Positions 23,246 to 34,468 of a DNA stretch of 64,000 bases are shown piece by piece. The position numbers and the translations under genes were made by a program. This DNA is from Nelumbo lutea (Eukaryota > Streptophyta > Magnoliopsida > Proteales > Nelumbonaceae), in the NCBI GenBank assembly GCA_022828595.1, contig JAKGHH010000008.1:6437728-6501727 (forward strand), given 5' to 3'. How positions within the stretch are numbered: position 1 is the stretch's first letter; each line of letters opens with the position of its first letter. The notes below the pieces were generated by a model. That model was not told the DNA's origin, made no database searches, and was given only the letters and a program-made list of their open reading frames with translations.

Positions 23246-24922
23246 TTACAGCGAAGTGAATAAGAACCCTTGATCTGCTGCCCTTCTTTTCTCCATGAAA
23301 TCATTTATTCTCTTCAGTGCAACTCTCAGTGTTTTTTCGCTCATGTTGGCAAAGCACACCCTAAACCAACCTGGCTCAGAACAATGGCATGAAGAGCCTG
23401 GAGATATATTCAGTTTCACCTCATGCAAAATTATATTCCACAAAGCCAATTCACCTTCTTTTGTTCGAGTCTCCAAAAATGGGTTCAGATTCATCCAGCA
23501 AAACAACCCGCCATTCCCTTTCAGACAATCGATCCCAGCATTCCTCAATCCTGCAACAATCATTTCGTATCTCTTCTTTAGCCTCTGTCTGTTGGTCTTT
23601 ATGTAGTTCTCGGTGAATTTGGTGTCTGATAGCATTGAAGCCAAGAGAAATTGTGTTTGCGAAGAGACCAAGGAGAAGCTGGACATTCTTCTTGCAGTTG
23701 TTACAACCTGATCATTGTATGAATATATTGCCCCAACTCTGAAACCTGGAAGGCCGAGATCTTTTGATAGACTATAGACAATGTGAACTCTCTCTGAGTT
23801 CTTGAGATTCTGAGCCTCCAGAATTTCCGCAATGCTCGTGAATTCGGATGGGGAGAAGACAGAGCCTGAGTAGATTTCATCTGAAACAAGATGGATGTTT
23901 TTACGGGTGACGAAGTCAAGAATCTCTTCGAGCACCGGTCTTTCAACTGTAACGCCTAATGGGTTAGATGGGTTTGTTAACAGAAGCCCTCTAACCCGAA
24001 TGTTCATGGCCTCTGCTTTACTGTATGCTTCTTCTAAAGCTTTGGTGGTGATCTGATAGTTGTTCGAGCTGTTGCAGTGAACCGGTACAATCTTGACGCC
24101 AGTCCTCCACCTGAGATCTCTGTCGAATCTGTGGAACAATCGGAAATATCAGTTCAGAGATGTAAAAACAAGTGCAAATTGTTGAATAAAGAAAAAACCA
24201 GGATGTCGCGCTTCTCCTTCAGTCCTTACCCTGGATAGTATGGAGTTGGAATTAGCAAAGCATCTCCAGGATCAGCTAAAACGAAAGTTAGTAATTCATT
24301 GGCCGCTGTTGCACCTGCTGTGAGGACTATTCTATTGGGGTCAAATTTTGCTCTTCCACCTCTTATCTGCTCCATGAAACTCGCCATTGCCTGTATAGCA
24401 GGAAAGCAGTGGTATACAGAGTTAGCATTCATTCCACTGTGTGAGCTCAAAAGCCCCAGAAGATTTGGTACTTGAAAAGATGAGTCTGAAATGTGTACGA
24501 GGGCGTACCTTTCTGAAATGAGTGAGTCCATGGTAATCTTGAAACAAAGCATTCTCTCTAAATCCAGATAATCCATTACCCCAGGTTGCTGCTTCCGAGT
24601 GCTGTTCCAAGTACTCTTCTATTAAATCGAAGGAAACCTATTCAGAAACAAGCAGAAAAACATTACATGCCAGCTCTAATCAGTATATACTGATTTTTCT
24701 TCTTTTTCTCTGCATTTGTTTGGCTTGATGAATCCTATCGATACTTACTTGGTTTTCTGCCAATCCCATCTGTATAACGCCCGATGGGTTCTTCAACTCA
24801 TCATACGGGTTTTCATCATACGCCTTCCATCCTGCAAAATATGGAGAGTTTTCTCCATGAGTTTCAGAAACTGCAATGTTTGATAGCCCAACAACAGATG
24901 GCTGCTCAATCTCTATAGCCAT
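23246..24922 (-). CDS. ACS: 1-aminocyclopropane-1-carboxylate synthase, type 3 (four exons)
   Basis: ACC synthase converts S-adenosylmethionine to ACC, the committed and usually limiting step of ethylene biosynthesis; it is a cytosolic PLP enzyme. Exons on the minus strand: 24922-24749, 24637-24509, 24390-24230 and 24128-23246. The three introns (111, 118 and 101 bp) have GT-AG ends and the frame is continuous, giving 448 residues. Visible landmarks: [14 protein letters not shown] at 28-41, GLAENQ at 53-58, [15 protein letters not shown] at 206-213, [12 protein letters not shown] at 274-285 with PLP lysine K277, and [10 protein letters not shown] with R411. Only about 20 residues follow the last conserved block (LKRI), so the MAPK and CDPK sites of types 1 and 2 are absent. 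Closest to the Arabidopsis ACS7 class by length and tail. All key residues are present and there is no stop or frameshift. Confidence 0.96.
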
Positions 24923-25065
24923 AATAATTGGCTTTTTGCAAAGAAAATCGACTGCGTGTGAAGAACGAAAGATGGTTTTTATGAAAGGAGAGGAAGCTCT
25001 TGTGTATGGAAGAATGAGAGCTCTGCAGAGAAATGCTGGATGAAAAAACCTCGTCTAAGAACTGG

Positions 25066-25073
25066 TATTTATA
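25066..25073 (-). promoter_or_regulatory. ACC synthase TATA box
   Basis: On the minus strand, GCCTATAAATACC. It lies about 145 bp upstream of the ATG, giving a 5' UTR of roughly 110-120 nt. An identical TATA box in the same orientation lies at 25971-25978 inside a duplicated segment. Confidence 0.7.
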
Positions 25074-25306
25074 GGCAACCCTGGACTCACCTCTTCCCAT
25101 TTTACTTGGAGATAATAAAGTCTCCCGAAAAGAAAAATTAATTATTGTTTGTAGCTTGGTGAGATTTTAATCCCTTCCGACAGCTGGTATCTTCTGTCAT
25201 TGTTTTTTTTTCCCATATCTTTTCTTTATTTTTCAGTCCCCACTATATCTACAATCTCACAATAAATTTCCTTTTTTTTTTTCCTACCTTAACCGTCCTC
25301 TGTTTT

Positions 25307-25899
25307 TTATGAGGGCAGATTTCGCCCTCCAATGACATTATGACACCTAGCACCTCATGCCAAAGTCATAAGTGTAGCCTCTTGACAACTAGACAGCTCG
25401 AGCTCACCACAGACAGTTAGCCATAGACAGTTCATCACAGACAGCTTGCCATAGGCATTTCATCACAGGCAGCTCGCTACAAGCAGCTCGTCACCTGACA
25501 GGTCAGCAAGTATCAGCTCGCCATAGAGCAAGCTCGAGTACGCCGATGTCCCGAACTGCACTCTGAGTTAAGTTCATCCCAGTTCGCGAACTAGAACAAC
25601 AAGTTCGCTCCAGGCCCAAGCAAGTGGGCCACCTCGAAGACAACTCGCCTTAGGCAGAATCACCTCGGCACGCCACTAGTAGCTCGTCACAAGGTAGCTC
25701 GCTACGGGGTGGCTCAGCGTTCTATGGGAAGTTTCTCATCTGACAAAGCCGTACCTACCAGACTGCTCCCGCGTCCCTCGTCTAACGACGTAGCGCCTGC
25801 CAATTCAAAAGGCTGCACCCCCGTCTCCTACCTGGCGGCGTCGTGCCTACAGGTTGTCTCCTGGCTGGCGGGATCATATCATGCAACGGTCACTGTAGC
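25307..25899 (+). mobile_element. Truncated LTR (copy A), Tat-type family 2
   Basis: It starts with a diverged TGATGAGGG (TTATGAGGG here) and matches 26234-26835 closely. It carries CAGCTCG-containing short tandem motifs (25390-25500). It stops at CACTGTAGC, before the TATA box and R/U5 found in copy B, because the duplication ends there. Confidence 0.75.
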
Positions 25900-25910
25900 C
25901 TGACTGTTGG

Positions 25911-26233
25911 ATGGAAGAATGAGAGCTCTGTAGAGAAACGCTGGATGAAAAAACCTCGTCTAAGAACTGGTATTTATAGGCAACCCTGGACTCGACCTCT
26001 TCCCATTTTACTTGGAGATAATAAAGTCTCCCGAAAAGAAAACTTAATTATTGTTTGTAGCTTTGTAGGCTTGTACTGTGTAAGCAAGTGGAGATTTTAA
26101 TCCCTTCTAACAGCTGGTATCTTTTGTCATTGTTTTTTTTTCCCATATCTTTTCTTTATTTTTCAGTCCCCACTATATCTACAATTCCACAATAAATTTC
26201 CCTTTTTTTTCTATCTTTACCGTTCTCTGTTTT
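25911..26233 (-). promoter_or_regulatory. Duplicated ACC synthase promoter segment (copy B)
   Basis: A near copy of 25006-25306, including GCCTATAAATACC at 25971-25978 (minus) and the CCGAAAAGAAAA and CCCACTATATCTACAAT blocks. It contains about 24 bp (near 26063-26090) that are absent from copy A. In minus orientation it is a second core promoter about 0.9 kb upstream of the functional position. Confidence 0.75.
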
Positions 26234-27188
26234 TGGTGAGGGCAGATTTGACCCTCCAATGACATTACGACACCTAGCACCTCATGTCAACTAAGTGCAG
26301 CCTCTTGACAACTAGATAGATCAAGCTTGCCACAGGCAGTTTGCCATAGGTAGCTTGCCATAGGCATCTCATCACAGGTAGCTCGCTACAAGCAGTTCGC
26401 CACATGCGGCTTGCCACATGCAGCTCACCACCTGACAGCTCAGCAAGTATCAGCTCGCCACAGAGCGAGCTTGAGTACGCCGATGTCCCGAGTTGCACTC
26501 CGAGTTAAGTTCATCCCAGTTTGCAAACTAGAACAACAAGTTCGCACCAGGCCCAAACAAGTGGGCCACCTCGAAGATAACTCACCTCAGGAAAAATCAC
26601 CTCGGCATGCCACCAGTACCTCGTCACAGGGTAGCTCACTACGGGGCAGCTCGGTGTTCTATGGGAAGTTTCTCATTTGACGAAGCCGTACCTGCTAGAT
26701 TGCTCCCGTGCCCCTTGTCTAACGGCGCAGCGCCTTCCAATTCAGAAGGTTGCGCCTTGTCTCCTACCTGGTGGCGTCGTGCCTACAAGTTGTCTCCCGA
26801 CTGGTGGGACTGTACCATGCAACGGTCACTGTAGCTCGCCTACTCTCGGCCCTGACAATAACGGCCAGCCACTCCGAGGTATGACCTGATAGCGGATCGC
26901 CACAACAAGGATTTGGGATCAACCCCACCAAACCTGTCAGACGCCAGTATATAAGCGCTCCGACCCCTTAGAGGCAAAGGTATCGCATATTCACCACTCT
27001 CTAGCTTTCATCTTCTTGCATACTCATTCTATTTCTCAGCTTGCTACCGAGTTCTGACTTAAGCATCGGAGAGTCCTCGTTGGGTGTTCAACCCGGGTCC
27101 CTTCATCCTTCTTGCAGGTATCTCTTGCCCATCGCCAGCTAGAAGTCCCGTCACTTCCAACTAGGAGTGGCTGGATTGCGCATCATCA
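26234..27188 (+). mobile_element. LTR (copy B), Tat-type family 2, complete
   Basis: This 955-bp LTR starts TGGTGAGGGCAGATTTG and ends GCGCATCATCA. It has a U3 with short CAGCTCG tandem motifs (about 26325-26455), TATA at 26948-26954 (AGTATATAAGCG) and the conserved CTTAAGCATCGGAG block at 27058-27071. A primer-binding site like that of the 2489-13307 element follows at 27191. The element's other LTR was not found. Confidence 0.8.
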
Positions 27189-27190
27189 AT

Positions 27191-27208
27191 TGGCGTCGTC
27201 TATGGGAA
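27191..27208 (+). other. Primer-binding site of family 2 element
   Basis: TGGCGTCGTCTATGGGAA, two bases after the LTR end; it differs by two bases from the site at 3536. Confidence 0.7.
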
Positions 27209-27249
27209 ACGTTTCAAAAGGCTTCTCTACCAAACTTTCACCAGCTTCA

Positions 27250-28706
27250 ATGGTGTCTTCTAGCAATGCCGAGCTTAACAACGGAACAAACACCTCTGGG
27301 GGCACCTCCAAGCTCCCACTGTACATATTGGACAGTTTACTATACCCCTCAACACCTTCAGAGTTCCCACGCTAGACCTACCCCAAGTCGCCGAAGCTGT
27401 GAACTCCCCACTCCCTTCTGCGGTGAACACCACCTTCGTTGAACCCACCGTGGTCCCCCACGCAATGGGGCAAAGCCAGCTTGGTGACTTAGTGCAATGT
27501 GTACGAGTCATGCAAGCCCAAATGCGACAAGTCCAGCAACTTCAGCATTACCAACAACAAGTCTTTTGTCACTTCTACCAGTAGCAGTTCCCAGTGCTGC
27601 AACAGAGCCAGTAGCCAACCCAACCGCAGTGCCCCATAACACTGTTGAACCAGCAGTCGTTCGATTGTTGCCGAAGTAGCCCCCCTCCTCGCAGAGGGGA
27701 AACCTCCCAAGCCTCATCCCGTAGTAGGAGAGAGCCAGTAGCTCTCACTGCCTCGCGGTTACAAGGCGGATCAGAAAGTGCTTGCCCCACCAAGGCCGGT
27801 CCATCCTAGCGCGCTCAACCGGAAGCCTCGCTGACGAGCAACCGGTTCGAAGTCCTGGCTGTGAACTCTAAATGAGATCCCTCGGTTCGTGAAAGATAGT
27901 ATCAGTCGGATTCTCACCAGGCCAAGACCCGGCTTAACAGTACCGAAGCAAGCAGCACCAACACGGATTCCGCCAAGATGGCGTACCAAGGTGCGCCATG
28001 TGATAATCCCTAAATAGCTCGTGGAGCCCAACCGACCCGAACAACCCAAAGGTAAGATGGGAGCGAGCTCGGGAGTCGCGAAGACCGCCCCTCTCCTCTT
28101 GGTGCCATCTCCCCTTTCCCCCGATCTCCTAGCAGCTCCCATGCCAAAGGTCTTCAAGGTACCCCTCTAGATAAGTACGACATGTCATTTGACCCAAGTG
28201 ACCATGTGGACTCCTTCCAGTCCTAGATGCACCTTGCCGGGGCTAGTGAAGCCTGCATGTGTGTTGCCTTCTCCACGACCTCCAGAGGAGTAGCGCGCAC
28301 GTGGTATAGAAACCTCCCATCCGGAGCAATCCAGAGTTGGGCGCAGTTCGTACAAGCATTCACCTCGCACTTTGTTACTAGCAAGAAATGTTCGAGGTCG
28401 CAGGAAAGCCTTCTTAGCATAGTCCAGAAAGAGGGAGAGTCCATCCGAAGCTACGTCAGGCGCTTCAACAACACTTGCCTCTTGATCCCGGACCTAGACC
28501 CCGTTGTGAGACTCGCCGCAGTAAAGAGAGGAGTCGCTCACTATGAGTTCAAGTGGCACTTAGTGGTGAACAAGCCCAAGGACATCGCCGCATTCCTCAA
28601 GCTCGCTGACCAATTCATCGAGATTGAAGAGGAAATGAATCAAAAAGCCAGAGCTCTAGCAGAGAAGAGGAGGAGAGACGACGACAAAGACCTCGGCACC
28701 GCATAA
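27250..28706 (+). pseudogene. Decayed gag of family 2 Tat-type element
   Basis: ATG 27250 starts a frame that stops at 27375. The next pieces (27399-27584) match the Gag leader of the 2489-13307 element (VEPTVVP, GDLVQCVRVMQAQM). The Gag core is open at 28227-28706 (CMCVAFSTT, ARTWYRNLP, FVQAFTSHFVTS, GESIRSYVRRFN, AAVKRGVAHYEFKWHL), preceded by LDKYDMSFDPSDHVDSFQS and a stop. It ends at TAA 28704-28706, exactly where a minisatellite begins; protease and polymerase are missing. Multiple stops and frameshifts make it non-functional. Confidence 0.85.
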
Positions 28707-29471
28707 GCCCCAATCGCCTCTTCGGCATGGGCGAGCTAAGTCCCAGTCGCCTCTTTGGCATGGGCGAGCTAAGTCCTAGTCGCCTCTTCGGCATGGACAC
28801 CTAAGTCCCAGTCGCCTCTTCGGCATGGGTGAGCTAAGTCCCAATCGCCTCTTCAGCATGGGCGACCTAAGTCCCAATCGCCTCTTCGGCATGGGCACCT
28901 AAGTCCTAGTTGCCTCTTCGGCATGGGCACCCGAGTCCTAGTCGCCTCTTCGACATTTGCACCTGAGTCCCAGTCGCCTCTTCGGCATGGGCGAGCTAAG
29001 TCCCAGTCGCCTCTTCGGCGTGGACACCTGAGTCCCAGTCACCTCTTCGGCATGGACGAGCTAAGTCCCAGTCACCTCTTCGGCATGGACGAGCTAAGTC
29101 TCAGTTGCCTCTTCGGCATGGGCACCTAAGTCCCAATCGCCTCTTTGGCATTGGCGAGCTAAGTCCTAGTCGCCTCTTCGGCATGGGAGAGCTAAGTCCC
29201 AGTCGCCTCTTCAGCATGGGCACCTAAGTCCCAGTCGCCTCTTCGGCATGGGCAATCTAAGTCCCAGTCGCCTCTTCAGCATGGGCACCTAAGTCCTAGT
29301 TGCCTCTTCGGCATGGGCACCTAAGTCCCAATCGCCTCTTTGGCATGGGCACCTAAGTCCCAATCGCCTTTTCGGCATGGGCACCTAAGTCCCAGTCGCC
29401 TCTTCGGCATGAGTGAGCTAAGTCCAGTCGCCTCTTCAGCATGGGCACCTAAGTCCCAGTCGCCTCTTCGG
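28705..29471. repeat. 32/33-bp minisatellite, about 23.5 copies
   Basis: The core unit AGTCCCAGTCGCCTCTTCGG continues as CATGGGCGAGCTA (33 bp) or CATGGGCACCTA (32 bp). The two versions are intermixed. It begins at the truncated gag and ends at a perfect 20-bp palindrome (GTAGTTGAGAACTCAACTAC, 29471-29490). Several units carry a few substitutions. Confidence 0.95.
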
Positions 29472-29541
29472 TAGTTGAGAACTCAACTACCCAGAGAATA
29501 TGGACCATTCATGCACAAATGTAATCAAACAGAGAAGGACA

Positions 29542-29568
29542 ATATATATATATATATATATATATATT
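29542..29568. repeat. (AT)n microsatellite
   Basis: About 13 AT units. Confidence 0.9.
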
Positions 29569-30076
29569 CCATTTCTTGTCCATAATGCATGAGTTTGCTT
29601 ATACGAGTATTAGTGGGGACCCGCTAAAAAGTTAAATAATAGAAAGAGTCATATAATAAAATATCCTTTATAGTTTTAAGGATTTACTAAAATCTACCTT
29701 ATATTTAGCATTTTACTAAAACACCATTTATAATTTGCAATGGATTTAATTAATCTTCTATTAGATGAGAATGGAAAATAAACCCTAATGTTCATTTAAA
29801 TAAATTTAATTAAAACAAAATAAAAATAAAAATACCACTTTTGCCCTTAATAAGACATGGGCAATCACTCTATTGGCTATATTTGGTCAATTTTGTTTTT
29901 TATACAAAAAGGTGTTAAGGGTATTTTTAGAATAAAAAATCATGGGCCTAATAGCAAAACAAACATATCTTAATGAAACGTTGATTAAGTAAACAAGTTG
30001 CAAAATATATGGGATGTTTTAGTAAAATGAAAGCTATAAGGTAGGTTTAAGTAAATATATAAAACTATAAGGTGTG
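29569..30076. other. AT-rich intergenic DNA
   Basis: No gene or clear element seen. Confidence 0.5.
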
Positions 30077-30500
30077 TAGGAATGGCAACCAGGCGGGGAT
30101 CAACTTCCCCGTCCTCGACCTCGATTATGAAATTAACCCCATCTCCGATCCCCGACGGGGATGGGTTCCCCATGGGGACCCAAATCCCCAAAATGTTTTT
30201 AGATAATAGTATTTTTTTAAATAAATTTATTTAAAATAAATACAAACTTTAAATTATAAATAATGTTTTAAATATGTTTTGATATATATATATAATAATA
30301 TAATAGTATATTTAATATATATATATATATAATTGGGGCTGGTGCAGGGCGAGGACCTCAATCCCCATCCCCAACCTTGATCGGGGATTCCTATTAATCC
30401 CTGACCCCGACTCCGCCCCGCCAAAACAATCCCCATCCCCAATCCCATCGGGTCAGGGAAGTCAGGTCCTCGTTGGGGATGGGGGAAATTGCCATCCCTA
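30077..30500. mobile_element. hAT-like MITE
   Basis: The left end is TAGGAATGGCAAC and the right end in reverse is TAGGGATGGCAAT. Flanking 8-bp sequences AAGGTGTG and AAAGTATG agree at six of eight positions, as expected of an aged hAT-type target duplication. GC-rich ends (CGGGGATC, CCCCATCCCC) surround an AT-rich centre with (AT)n runs. No coding capacity. Confidence 0.55.
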
Positions 30501-33500
30501 AAAGTATGTTCTAATAAATGACCCTAATAGAAACACATAGGGGTCTGCAATTGTTTTATATTTTCAACTTTTTAAATAATTAATAATTATTTAATATTTT
30601 ATATACTATTTTTAATAAATTTTTTATAATACAAAAATAACAATAATTAACTTAACTTGAGTTGGTAAGTTTTCTAGTATTTTAGGTTGGCTTTGGTTAA
30701 AAATTTTCCAATTCATCAAGTTGAATCAGTTTCACTTTGGCCATTTGTAAACCAACCAAAATCGAATGACTTAACCATGGAAATATGTTAATATTTTATA
30801 TTTTAAATATAATTTTTAATATGGAAAAGCAAGAATTTTCCCATGTTTCTTAGTTTAAAATGTTTTATATCATAGATCTAATTTTTAATTTTATTTTTTA
30901 ATAATTACACCATAATTTTTAAAATTAAATTAAATTTTTTTAAGTTTAAATCTTTTGAATAGATTGACCAAACCAAGAAATTGACCCAAACTTATACAAA
31001 TTGAGTGGGTTTTCACAAAAGGTTAATTGGTTTCAACTGACTAGGTCAATTTGGTTGGCCAAATAACCTACGATCGAACCGAACCAACTTATGAACACTC
31101 ATAATTTCAGCTAAATTAATAGTCTTATCTCTAACAAATAATAGTAGTTTAATATCCAATAATTATTGAAATTTTATAGCAAAAATACACAATTATTAAA
31201 AATATGTTGATAATGAAAAATATAATAATTACATAAATTACAAAAATACAATAAGTACTAAATATATATTAACTTAGTCAATAAATAGTATAATCTCAAA
31301 TAATAGTTTAATTTCTAAAAAATATTAATTAATAACTTATAACAAAAATAAAATAAATACAATAAGTACAATAAATTAAATTTAAAATTTCAATAATAGT
31401 AATTTAATCTCCAATAATTATGGAAAGTTTTCTATTAAATAAAAAAACAAAATAAATTTATACATAATCATTGAATATACATTTATCACAAAAGATAATA
31501 AATAATATTTTTAGTATATATAATTATATAATAAATACAGATTAAGAGTTTAAAATTATTATTAATAAGTATTAATTTTTTTGAATGTTATTTTCTCGAA
31601 TTATTACTTGATATAAGCGAAATTAATTATTTACAATATTATGTAAAAATATTAAATTTTTATTAATTTCAATATTATGTTATAATTATTTTTCTACTTT
31701 TTAGAATTTTTTAAATTTATTACATAATTTCTTTATTTTAACTATTTAAAATCTAGCAATGTTAAATATTTTATTATTTAAATACTTAAATAATATGTAA
31801 AGTATTTAAATTTTAAAATATTAATTATATGTTGAATTTAATTATCCATAAAATCATAATTTATACCATTATTACATAATTTCATTATTAATTTTGTAAT
31901 ATATTAAATTATTATTATTTTCAATATTATTTATAATTGTTTTTCTACTTTGAAGAAATTTTTTAAATTTATTACATAATTTCATTATTTTAACTATTTA
32001 AAATCTAGTTATGATAAATATTTAGTTATTTAAATTGATAATCCAGAAAAAAAATATAATTTAAATTGTTAGTACATAATTTCGTGATATATTTTGTAAA
32101 AATAAAAAAATATTTTTTATCTTTTTAATAAATATTTAATGTTATTATATAATTTTGTTAGAATATTTAAATAATTCTCAATTTTTTTAATGAAAACTTT
32201 ATTTAGATAGATATAGATAAAAAATAGGAGAGGGGATAAATAAGAGTTAGAGATAATTTAGGAGAGAAACTCTCTAGTAAATTAGAGATAATTTTGGAGA
32301 TAAATAGGAATTAGTGATAGTTTAGAAGATAAATAAGAATTAGAGATAATTTTGGAGAAAGTGGGGGAGGTAGTTTAGGAGTAATTTAGGAGAAGAAATT
32401 ATTTATGTTATTGGGAAAGTGCATATCATTGGTTGTTTAAAAAATGACGTGTAATAAAAAAATAAAAAATTCAAAAAATGAGAAAATATTAACTTAGTCA
32501 ATAAATAGTATAATCTCAAATAATAGTTTAATATCTAATAAATATTAATCAATAACTTATAACAAAAATACAATAGGTACAATAAATTAAATTTAAAATT
32601 TTCAATAATAGTAATTTAATCTCCAATAATTATTGAAAGTTTTCTATTAAATAACAAAACAAAACAAATTTATACATAATCATTGAAAATGCATTTATCA
32701 CAAAAGATAATAAATAATATTTTTAGTATATATAATTATATAATAAATACATATTAACTTAATTTAGGAGAGAAACTCTCTAGTAAATTAGAGATAATTT
32801 TGGAGATAAAATAGGAATTAGTGATAATTTAGAAGATAAATAGGAATTAGAGATAATTTTGAAGAAAGTGGAGAATGTAGTTTAGATTTAATATGCCACA
32901 AATATTCTTAAATGCATAATAGTTAAATTTGAAAAAACTTTATAAAATTTGTTAAGAACTTTCTTCAATTTCCTGATTTCTCTTACTTTCTATCAAATCA
33001 AACATAATATATTAATGCGTTGCATCATAATAGCTAGGGATCAAAAGAATGGAAGAAGCGATTCTTGACAATTGTTTGACAGATCTGGCCCATAATAAGA
33101 AGGCAAGTATCAATCCATGATCCTCATGAGACATGAAGATTTTATTGCATAAATTGACAATGAGATAATGGTCGTGGAGAGTTTCGGTCAGATTTCACAC
33201 TTGTTAAACTCAAATCACATTGGCTCTTCGAGAGAGAGAGGGGTTAGTGGTTTCTTTAATCAAATATAGTACAATGACCAACTCCACATATATTAGTTAA
33301 ACTCTGAGCTAGCTGTGAGCTCATTCTTCGTTAATAATTTGGTGAATCACCGAACCCAACCTGCCCACCACCAAAGATAAAAAGAAAAACCAAAAACTAC
33401 TTAGGTGACCTTAAGTACAATGACATGAATGGACCGAGGTTAGATAATATAAATATAATCTAATAATACCAACATGTTGGTGGATTTGAAGTGCGATGGA

Positions 33501-33869
33501 AACATTTGGATCAGACATTACACAAACAAGTTGAGAGTAAGGATACATTTATATCCCCAGATGAAAAAACAGGATTTAATAGTTAGGTATGTTATTGTCA
33601 ATAGCTGGATTGCTCCCACTTCTCAAATCAACAGCAGAACATGGTTTCCGGTTTACACTCATAAATCTCTTTACAATCAGTAAAATAAAATATATCCTAA
33701 AGATTGGAGATCCTTGGTCGACACAATTACCTAAGAGCTGATGTTGCAGCAGCTATTTTTTGTTTTCAAAAACAAAATCATAACTGTGTTTCCACAAACA
33801 CAATTAATTAAATACGTATCTATTTATATCTCATTTGATTCGATTTAAATATAAAAGCTTATATATAAT
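30501..33869. other. AT-rich intergenic DNA with internal direct repeats
   Basis: No gene seen. It is very AT-rich. Segment 31268-31545 is repeated at 32488-32757 (about 90% identical by eye), and 32261-32330 is repeated right after it at 32763-32830. Segment 32040-32440 is shared with 15930-16290. Confidence 0.5.
31268..31545. repeat. Direct repeat (partner 32488-32757)
   Basis: Both copies begin ATTAACTTAGTCAATAAATA and end with TATATAATTATATAATAAAT. They differ by scattered substitutions and small indels. Confidence 0.8.
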
Positions 33870-34468
33870 TGATGGAACACGATTTGGATGTTCCTAGTTG
33901 GAGGATCATCTGGAATTTGGCTGCACGGGGAGTTGGTTCAGTCGGTAAAATAGTGAAGCATAGAGAACTTAGGGTGATTAACCTGGTGAGGTCGCTCCGA
34001 TGCTTAAGTTAGTATTGTAAGCTGAAAGTTGAATGACAAGTGTACTAGTGAGAAAATAATCGCACGTACCTTGATCTTGGGGTTTGAAGTCCTTACATAG
34101 ATGAGTTGTCGTGGGACTCACGAAATAACTCCGGTATCCTTGGCCCACGTGGTTAGAATCCGTCCGTCCTGAAAGGGAGGTAACGTACTAGTCAATGAAG
34201 TCTATTACTACCTTCCAGTCCGGGTGGGATTAGGATAAGGCCTTCGATTTCGTGGCATGATCCCAAGGGATTCGGAGTCCATAGGGAAGCGTCTAGAATC
34301 GAACACGTGTCACCTCGGTACATGGGCGATGAAGTGGCTTTCGGTTCCGAGCTGAATGATCACCCAAGCTCCTGATCTGCTAACGAGGCTTTCCTCATTG
34401 AGTTGTCATCCTGTTGGCAGGATGCATCCACGTGTCCCTTACTAGGTCAGGCCAAATCACCCTTATCA
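33870..34468 (-). mobile_element. Solo LTR, Tat-type relative
   Basis: On the minus strand it starts TGATAAGGGTGATTTGGCC and ends GTTCCATCA (599 bp). It has the conserved R/U5 block CTTAAGCATCGGAG at 33995-34008 in the expected place. It is clearly GC-richer than its surroundings. Flanks ATAAT (33865-33869) and ATACT (34469-34473) match at four of five positions, consistent with an aged 5-bp target duplication. Confidence 0.7.

Larger units (their letters stand above)
25006..25899. repeat. Tandem duplication, copy A: ACC synthase promoter plus partial LTR
   Basis: This block (ATGGAAGAATGAGAGCTCTG onward) recurs at 25911-26835 with about 905-bp offset and high identity. It contains the proximal promoter and 5' UTR start of the ACC synthase gene (25006-25306), then the first part of an LTR (25307-25899). 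The junction to copy B has an 11-bp filler (25900-25910). Confidence 0.85.

Noticed and set aside
28705..29471. Regular 32/33-bp repeats resembling a CRISPR array
   Set aside because: Units are contiguous with no unique spacers, and the DNA is from a plant nucleus. It is a minisatellite.
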